From: JACQNR01 sp964533045
GTDB taxonomy: Bacteria; Acidobacteriota; Terriglobia; UBA7540
Length of the DNA stretch: 29,540 bases
Direction: 5' to 3'
NCBI GenBank assembly: GCA_964533045.1
Contig: CAZHKT010000031.1
Span: 1 to 29,540, forward strand
The position numbers and the translations under genes are program-made. Position 1 is the stretch's first letter; every line of letters starts with the position of its first letter. The notes beneath the pieces were generated by a model. It searched no databases. It saw only the letters and a list, made by a program, of their open reading frames with translations, and had not been told where the DNA came from. This document shows positions 22,733 through 29,540 of this stretch, piece after piece.

Positions 22733-24904
22733 TTACCACCGAACCACGTCTTCGGCGGCCTCCAGGGTGATCCAGCCTTCGGGGGGAATAACTTGCAGCG
22801 GCAGGTTGTTGGCCCAGAGGCTTACCTGGACCTGAATCTTCTCGCCGGGGCCGAGTCCTGCCAGTTCGTAACCGCATCCCAGCTCGAAGATTTGTCCGTA
22901 GGCCACGCGCAGTTGCCGCTCGGTGGCGAGCGGAACCAGAAGAGGCTCGTTTCCCTTCCAGAACTGCACGGTGCCCAGGCGGCGACCCACAATGAAAGCG
23001 TTCAGGCGGGCGCGTGCCGAGCCGTTTAGGTTCACTCGAATTTCGAGTTCGGGGTAGTCGTCCAGAATGTCCGGCCGGAAATCCACCCGCAGGTAAAAGG
23101 CCTGCTTCCCCGCCCCGAAATAAACCGCTTCCACGCACTCCGCGCCACCGTGCATGGAGCCCGACCGGTAGTCGGGCGAATAGACACCCGCCCCCAGCCA
23201 CTCAAAGTAGTTGGTCACGCGGCCGTCCACGGTGGGCGCCAGAGGCGCCGTCGGCTCCGTCAGACGGGCGCGAACGTGGGGCTTCTTGATGGGAACGGCC
23301 AGTTCGTCCGGCGGCGTGCCGCCCAGCAGGCGATAGATGTTGCTGAGATGCTTGCGGTAAAGGAGATCGAATTCGGCTTCGTGGGCGCAGGAGTGCTCCG
23401 GGCCGTACCACCAGCACCAGTCGCTGCCCTCCGCGATCCACACCTCCTGCTCGGCCAGCTTCACATTCTCCGGGTCGAGCCCGGGGTCTCCCGATCGCAG
23501 GGCAAAGAAATCGCGCGCGTCGTTGAGCAGGTCCCAGGCGTGGTTGTCTTCCTCGGCCCCGATCCAAACGTCGAAGTTCGCGTTGATCCACGATCCCGGC
23601 ACGACGTGCGTCAGCGTCCCCGCATCGCTGAGGGTCAAAGCTTCACTGGCCGTGACGGCCCGCATCTCGGGGTCATTCGACACGCGCCCGTAGAAAGCCT
23701 TGAGAAAATCGCGCCCGTTGCGCGGGAAGTATTCCCAGGCGTTCTCCCCGTCCAGGATCACCGAAACCACGGCCGGCTTGTCGCCGCGGCTGCGCCCCGC
23801 TGCTTTGATCCGCTGGTGAAGGTCGGCCGCCGCCGCCTGCGGATCCATGCGCGAATAGACGAAACCAATGAGGTCGGAAATGTGGTGGTCGCGGAAAAAC
23901 ATGCCGATGGACCGATCGCCGTCCTGGTAGCGGTGCGGGCGGTAGAGCTCGTGGCCCCCGCTGGTCGTGCCGTCGCTCTGGCGGTAGAAACCCATTTGCA
24001 GCGAACGCCCCAGCACCCCTTCGTCGGTGGCTGTCCACTCGAAGCCCTCCTGCATGGCGAGACGCAGGACTTCGTCCGAAACGCTTCCCTCCGACGGCCA
24101 AAGCCCGCGCGGGCGAGCACCGAAGACCCGCTCGTGAAGCTCCACGGCCGCACGCAGCTGCGCCCGCGCATCCTCGGGATGACGAAATGTGCGCCGCGGC
24201 AACCGAACTCCCGGGTGCGATTCGGCCGCGATATCCGTGTTGCAAAGCAGGGGGAGAATGGGGTGGTAAAACGGCGAGGTGGAGAGTTCGATCTGGCCCC
24301 TCGCGACTGCCTGCCGGCATTCTTCAAGTATTGCTTTAAATAGTTCAATCCCTTTCCGCCGTACCGTTTGCTTGTCAGCTTCCGAATAGTTCCGTGCCTT
24401 TTCGACCAAAGCGCGGATCTCCGGGTCGGTCTCCAGATAGATCTCGTCGAACCAGGCGAGTTGAGACAGCACTTGCAGGTCCAGCAGGTCGTGCAGGCCG
24501 AAGAGGCGGTAACGCTCCGTCAGGTCCTGGCCCACGCGGGCCCTCTCAAAGAGCTCCTGAAAACGCGGGTAACGCGCCAGAAGGTTTTCCCGGTTGATAT
24601 GAAACGCAAAATCCAGAAGGGTCAGGCGCTCGGCGGGGAGGAGCTCTGCGGCGGGTTTGAAGGCGATACGGTAGGGCTCGGCCCGCACGTTATCGGCGGC
24701 ATAGTCCTCGATTTGCGCCACCAGCGAGGGAACAAAGTTGAAGGTAGCATGGAAATTGGGAAAGTCCTTGAGCATCGCCACCATGCCGTAATAATCCTTC
24801 CAGGCGTGCAAACGGGTCCAGGGCATGGCGTACACGCCCGCCGACAAGTCCTTGTAGAAGGGCTGGTGCATGTGCCAGAACAGCATGAGGTAAGTCTGAG
24901 GCAT
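22733..24904 (-). CDS. Glycoside hydrolase family 57 (alpha-amylase/alpha-mannosidase-like)
   Basis: A 723-residue protein of the COG1449-like GH57 group. Conserved regions are visible: HMHQP near the N-terminus, GLWPSEGSVSDEV (nucleophile E), WTATDEG (acid/base D), and ILDGENAWEYFPRNGRDFLKAFY. The distal WINANFDVWIGAEEDNHAWDLL segment is also typical. A C-terminal beta-rich domain (about 590-723) may bind carbohydrate. There is no signal peptide, so it probably works on internal glycogen or alpha-glucans in the cytoplasm. ATG at 24904 (MPQTYLMLFWHMHQP) fits the family start; an ATG at 24949 would add 15 residues, and neither has a strong Shine-Dalgarno. It is divergent from lptFG (77-base spacer). 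Exact specificity cannot be read from the sequence. Confidence 0.88.
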   Translation of the reverse strand: MPQTYLMLFWHMHQPFYKDLSAGVYAMPWTRLHAWKDYYGMVAMLKDFPNFHATFNFVPSLVAQIEDYAADNVRAEPYRIAFKPAAELLPAERLTLLDFAFHINRENLLARYPRFQELFERARVGQDLTERYRLFGLHDLLDLQVLSQLAWFDEIYLETDPEIRALVEKARNYSEADKQTVRRKGIELFKAILEECRQAVARGQIELSTSPFYHPILPLLCNTDIAAESHPGVRLPRRTFRHPEDARAQLRAAVELHERVFGARPRGLWPSEGSVSDEVLRLAMQEGFEWTATDEGVLGRSLQMGFYRQSDGTTSGGHELYRPHRYQDGDRSIGMFFRDHHISDLIGFVYSRMDPQAAAADLHQRIKAAGRSRGDKPAVVSVILDGENAWEYFPRNGRDFLKAFYGRVSNDPEMRAVTASEALTLSDAGTLTHVVPGSWINANFDVWIGAEEDNHAWDLLNDARDFFALRSGDPGLDPENVKLAEQEVWIAEGSDWCWWYGPEHSCAHEAEFDLLYRKHLSNIYRLLGGTPPDELAVPIKKPHVRARLTEPTAPLAPTVDGRVTNYFEWLGAGVYSPDYRSGSMHGGAECVEAVYFGAGKQAFYLRVDFRPDILDDYPELEIRVNLNGSARARLNAFIVGRRLGTVQFWKGNEPLLVPLATERQLRVAYGQIFELGCGYELAGLGPGEKIQVQVSLWANNLPLQVIPPEGWITLEAAEDVVRW

Positions 24905-24981
24905 GTGGTTCGAGGCGGCGTTTACGACCGTACGCCAGTATGCTAGCATCAGTGCGTTCAGGCGTCTAGGGGTCTGCCGCC

Positions 24982-27297
24982 ATGCGCATCCTGACTCGCT
25001 ACATTCTTAAGGAGATCTTCGCGCACTCCTTGCTGGGGCTGCTGGTCTTTACCTTCGTCATCTTCGTCCGGCACGTGGGGCGACTCATGGAGCTCGCGGT
25101 CCGCAATAACCTGCCCGCCACCAACGTCCTGACGCTCTTTCTGCTTCCTGTCCCGAGCATCCTGGTTCTGACCATCCCCATGGCCGTGCTGGTGGGAATC
25201 CTGATCGGGTTGAGTCGCATGTCGGCTGACGGGGAAGTGATCGCGGCACGCGCCGTGGGAATCGGCACGCGGCATTTTGTGCGGCCTGTGATGGTGGTGG
25301 CAGTGGCCGCCTGCGCCGTGGCCATGTATATGAGCCTGGTGCTCGCTCCGCAGTCGGCCCGCCAGTTGCACCGGCTGGAGCGGGAAATCGGCGCCGGCGC
25401 CGTGACGCGCGAGATTCAGCCCCGCATTTTTGTCGAGCAGTTTCCGAACCTGCTGCTCTACATCCAGGACGTGACCGACGCCGAATCGGAATGGCATGGG
25501 GTGTTCATTGCCGATTCGAGCGACAAGCAATCTCCCAAGGTCACCCTCGCCGAACGCGGACGCGTGGTGATCGACCGCCCCAATCAACGGATCACTTTCC
25601 ACCTCGAGCGTGGCAGCACCCACGAGATCGATCCGGACCGGCCGGAACAATACTCCGTCGCCCAGTTTATGGAAACCGCGATTCCCATCCCCATCCCACA
25701 GCGCGATGCGGGACGCGACGAGTGGCAGGCGCCCATGGCTCTGTCCTTGAGCGATTTGCGGGTGCCGGCATCCGATTCGGTGCGCCGGCTGGCACTTCAA
25801 GTAGAACTTCAATATCGCTTCGCCCTGCCCGTGGCGACGCTGGTCCTGGCGCTGGTGGGAATCCCTCTCGGCCTCTCCACCCGCAAGGGGGGTAAGGCCG
25901 TGGGCGTCATTCTCACCATTCTTCTGGTGTTTGTTTATTACATGCTGATGGCTTTCGGGCTCGGGTTCGCCCGCCAGGGTCGCATCCCGCCCGTCCTCGG
26001 CCTCTGGCTGGCCAATGCGGTCTTCGCCGTGGTTGGCGTCTTAATGCTTTCCAACCTGCGCGGCGTGCGCCAGAGGGTGCATGTGGTGCAGGACTGGTTT
26101 GAAGAGCTGTGGAAGGGCTGGCAAAAACGGCGCGAAGCCCCCCGCCAGGCTGGAGAAGGGCTCGCCGCCGGAAACAGGATTGACCCACGAGCCGTGGGCG
26201 AGCGATGGGTCCAGCTTCTCGATCTCTATGTCATGCGCACCTGGCTGTTCTATCTCCTGATGCTCCTCGTGACTTTCTGCGGCATTTACATCATCTTCGA
26301 CTTCTTCCAGCTGCTGGGCGACATGGTGCGGAACCGCGTTCCGGCGATCGTGGTCTTCGATTACTACCGCTTTCTGCTGCCCCAGATCGTGTACTTGATG
26401 TTGCCGCTGGCCGTGCTGGTCGCAACGCTGGTCTGCTTCGGCATTCTCACCAAGTCGAATCAGGTCACGGCCATGCTTTCGGTGGGGGTCAGCCTGTACC
26501 GCGCGGCGGCGCCGGTGCTGCTGAGCTCCGCCATTCTCAGCGGGCTCATGTTCGTGATGGCGGATTACACTCTGCCCGAAACCAACCAGCAGCAGGACGC
26601 CTACCGCAACCAGATCAAGGGCAAGCCGCCCCAAACCTCCTTCCGCCTGGGTCGCCAGTGGATTTTCGGGCAGGGGGCGAGAATCTACAACCACCGCTTC
26701 TTCGATCCCGACCAGAACGTATTTGCGGGCCTTTCGGTGTTTGAATTCGACCCGCAGACCTACCGCCTCGAGCGACGCATCTACGCCAGCCGCGCCGCCT
26801 GGGATGATGCGGTGCATGGCTGGGTGCTGCGCGACGGCTGGGCGCGCGACTTCCGCGGCGACCGGGTGACCGCCTACACGCCCTTTGCCGTAGCCAATTT
26901 CGTGGAACTCACCGAGGAGCCGCAGTATTTCAAGAAAGAAGTGAAGCCCTCCGCTCAAATGAGTGCCTGGGAATTGCGGGATTATATCCGGGAACTTCGG
27001 CAGAGCGGCTTCGACGTGGTGCGACTTTCAGTTCAGTTCTATCGAAAATTCTCATTCCCGCTGATTGCCTTTGTGGTGACCCTGATCGCCGTTCCCTTCT
27101 CGCAGACCATGGGTCGCAAAGGTGCCGTCTCCGGCTTCGCCGTCAGCATTGGCATCGCCATTCTCTACTGGTCGCTTTCCAGCCTGTTTGAATCGCTCGG
27201 GAACCTCAGCCAGCTGCCCCCGATGATTGCCGCCTGGTCGCCCGATCTGCTCTTCGGCCTGTGCGGGACCTATATGCTCCTGCGCGCCCGAACGTAA
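24982..27297 (+). CDS. lptFG: LptF-LptG fusion, LPS-export ABC transporter permease pair in one chain
   Basis: A 771-residue protein that contains both permeases of the Lpt lipopolysaccharide exporter, which with LptB extracts LPS from the inner membrane. Residues 1-355 are a complete LptF-like unit: MRILTRYILKEIFAHSLLGLL, membrane helices, a periplasmic beta-jellyroll (about 125-260) and further membrane helices with LVGIPLGLSTRKGG. A charged cytoplasmic linker of about 55 residues (356-411) is followed by an LptG-like unit (412-771) starting LLDLYVMRTWLFYLL and ending with AVPFSQTMGRKGA and the last helices. There is no stop, frameshift or Shine-Dalgarno at the junction (M418). Each half has the length of a free-standing subunit. 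Confidence 0.93.
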   Translation: MRILTRYILKEIFAHSLLGLLVFTFVIFVRHVGRLMELAVRNNLPATNVLTLFLLPVPSILVLTIPMAVLVGILIGLSRMSADGEVIAARAVGIGTRHFVRPVMVVAVAACAVAMYMSLVLAPQSARQLHRLEREIGAGAVTREIQPRIFVEQFPNLLLYIQDVTDAESEWHGVFIADSSDKQSPKVTLAERGRVVIDRPNQRITFHLERGSTHEIDPDRPEQYSVAQFMETAIPIPIPQRDAGRDEWQAPMALSLSDLRVPASDSVRRLALQVELQYRFALPVATLVLALVGIPLGLSTRKGGKAVGVILTILLVFVYYMLMAFGLGFARQGRIPPVLGLWLANAVFAVVGVLMLSNLRGVRQRVHVVQDWFEELWKGWQKRREAPRQAGEGLAAGNRIDPRAVGERWVQLLDLYVMRTWLFYLLMLLVTFCGIYIIFDFFQLLGDMVRNRVPAIVVFDYYRFLLPQIVYLMLPLAVLVATLVCFGILTKSNQVTAMLSVGVSLYRAAAPVLLSSAILSGLMFVMADYTLPETNQQQDAYRNQIKGKPPQTSFRLGRQWIFGQGARIYNHRFFDPDQNVFAGLSVFEFDPQTYRLERRIYASRAAWDDAVHGWVLRDGWARDFRGDRVTAYTPFAVANFVELTEEPQYFKKEVKPSAQMSAWELRDYIRELRQSGFDVVRLSVQFYRKFSFPLIAFVVTLIAVPFSQTMGRKGAVSGFAVSIGIAILYWSLSSLFESLGNLSQLPPMIAAWSPDLLFGLCGTYMLLRART

Positions 27298-27309
27298 GAA
27301 CTAAGAACA

Positions 27310-27390
27310 GTGACAAGTGATCTTCGCGGCTTCATCTGCTCATCCCTCATCACTCGTGAAGGGTCACCGGTTTCATGTCGGCGCGTCGAC
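27310..27390. repeat. Heptad GTGAC repeat and palindrome copy 3 after lptFG
   Basis: GTGACAAGTGAT at 27310-27321 has its GTGA cores 7 bp apart and lies 13 bases after the lptFG stop. TTTCATGTCGGCGCG at 27371-27385 is shared exactly with 21661-21675 and leads into GTCGGCGCGTCGAC (27377-27390), a one-base variant of the palindrome seen twice elsewhere. Confidence 0.65.
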
Positions 27391-27447
27391 ATGGGGAGAC
27401 CAGTGACAAGGGAAGGGCGTCAGGCGGTGAGTTCCAGCTCCTGCCGA

Positions 27448-27482
27448 GAAACAAAAGCCCCGCGGAGGGATTTCCGCGGGGC
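27448..27482 (-). terminator. Rho-independent terminator after ppdK
   Basis: A perfect 10-bp GC-rich stem (27457-27466 with 27473-27482) and a 6-base loop. Read on the minus strand it is followed by TTTTGTTT. It lies about 87 bases after the ppdK stop. On the plus strand no T-run follows, so it serves the minus-strand gene. Confidence 0.8.
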
Positions 27483-27489
27483 CCGCAAT

Positions 27490-27510
27490 ACTTAAAGCAT
27501 TACTTTAATT
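27490..27510. repeat. ACTTAAAG-N5-CTTTAA inverted repeat, copy 2
   Basis: ACTTAAAG, CATTA, CTTTAATT. It matches the reverse complement of 15184-15204 at 18 of 21 positions. Here it lies between the ppdK stop and its terminator, in the transcribed 3' region. Confidence 0.65.
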
Positions 27511-27568
27511 CTGAAAATCGCAAGATTCGCACCCTTCTTGCTCGTCGCGCGTCACGCCTGGCTCGTCA

Positions 27569-29540
<1,972 letters not shown>

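Noticed and set aside
23150..24343. Open frame of 397 residues antisense to the GH57 gene
   Set aside because: GH57 motifs define the coding strand; the antisense product has no family features.

Overview
The window is a GC-rich, densely coded bacterial chromosome segment from a Gram-negative, double-membraned cell. It carries Pal and YbgF/CpoB, a TonB-dependent receptor and an LPS exporter subunit pair. The mix of genes fits Acidobacteriota best: a single-chain LptF-LptG, a TonB receptor with a carboxypeptidase-regulatory N-domain, an Ig-like insert in Pal, secreted M28 and M13 peptidases, and hairpin-rich intergenic repeats. That assignment is inference. I found no tRNA, rRNA, CRISPR array, transposase or phage gene.

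Layout. Bases 1-2143 (+) hold the 3' end of pal with a strong terminator, then ybgF/cpoB and ssb. Bases 2186-3632 (-) hold an ECF sigma factor, a zinc-finger anti-sigma factor and a membrane-anchored Spy/CpxP/CnrX-like protein in one tight operon. A divergent XRE regulator follows (3769-4146, +). Bases 4212-9577 (-) read nfo, an unknown 127-residue protein, leuS and guaA, with a good promoter in front of nfo. Bases 9703-12737 look like a nickel module: nikR (-), a divergent TonB-dependent receptor (+) and a small secreted cupin (+), with two NikR-like half-sites downstream of the receptor promoter. Bases 12892-15081 (+) and 15400-17439 (-) are convergent secreted metallopeptidases (M28 and M13), separated by 318 gene-free bases full of hairpin repeats. 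Then come a rhomboid-TPR protein (-), a type I-beta DAHP synthase (+) followed by a beta-propeller lipoprotein (+), a secreted Ig/HEAT-like protein (+), a GH57 glycoside hydrolase (-), a fused LptF-LptG (+) and the 3' two-thirds or so of pyruvate phosphate dikinase (-, runs off the right edge).

Most genes are core or housekeeping. The items most worth a second look are four. The first is the NikR/TonB receptor/cupin cassette, whose GTGTTA(C/T) half-sites are in direct rather than inverted order. The second is the ECF/anti-sigma/CnrX-like cassette. The third is the LptF-LptG fusion. The fourth is a set of intergenic repeats, above all a 7-bp-periodic GTGAC repeat that sits just after five gene ends between 21.5 and 27.6 kb, always in the sense orientation of the gene it follows.
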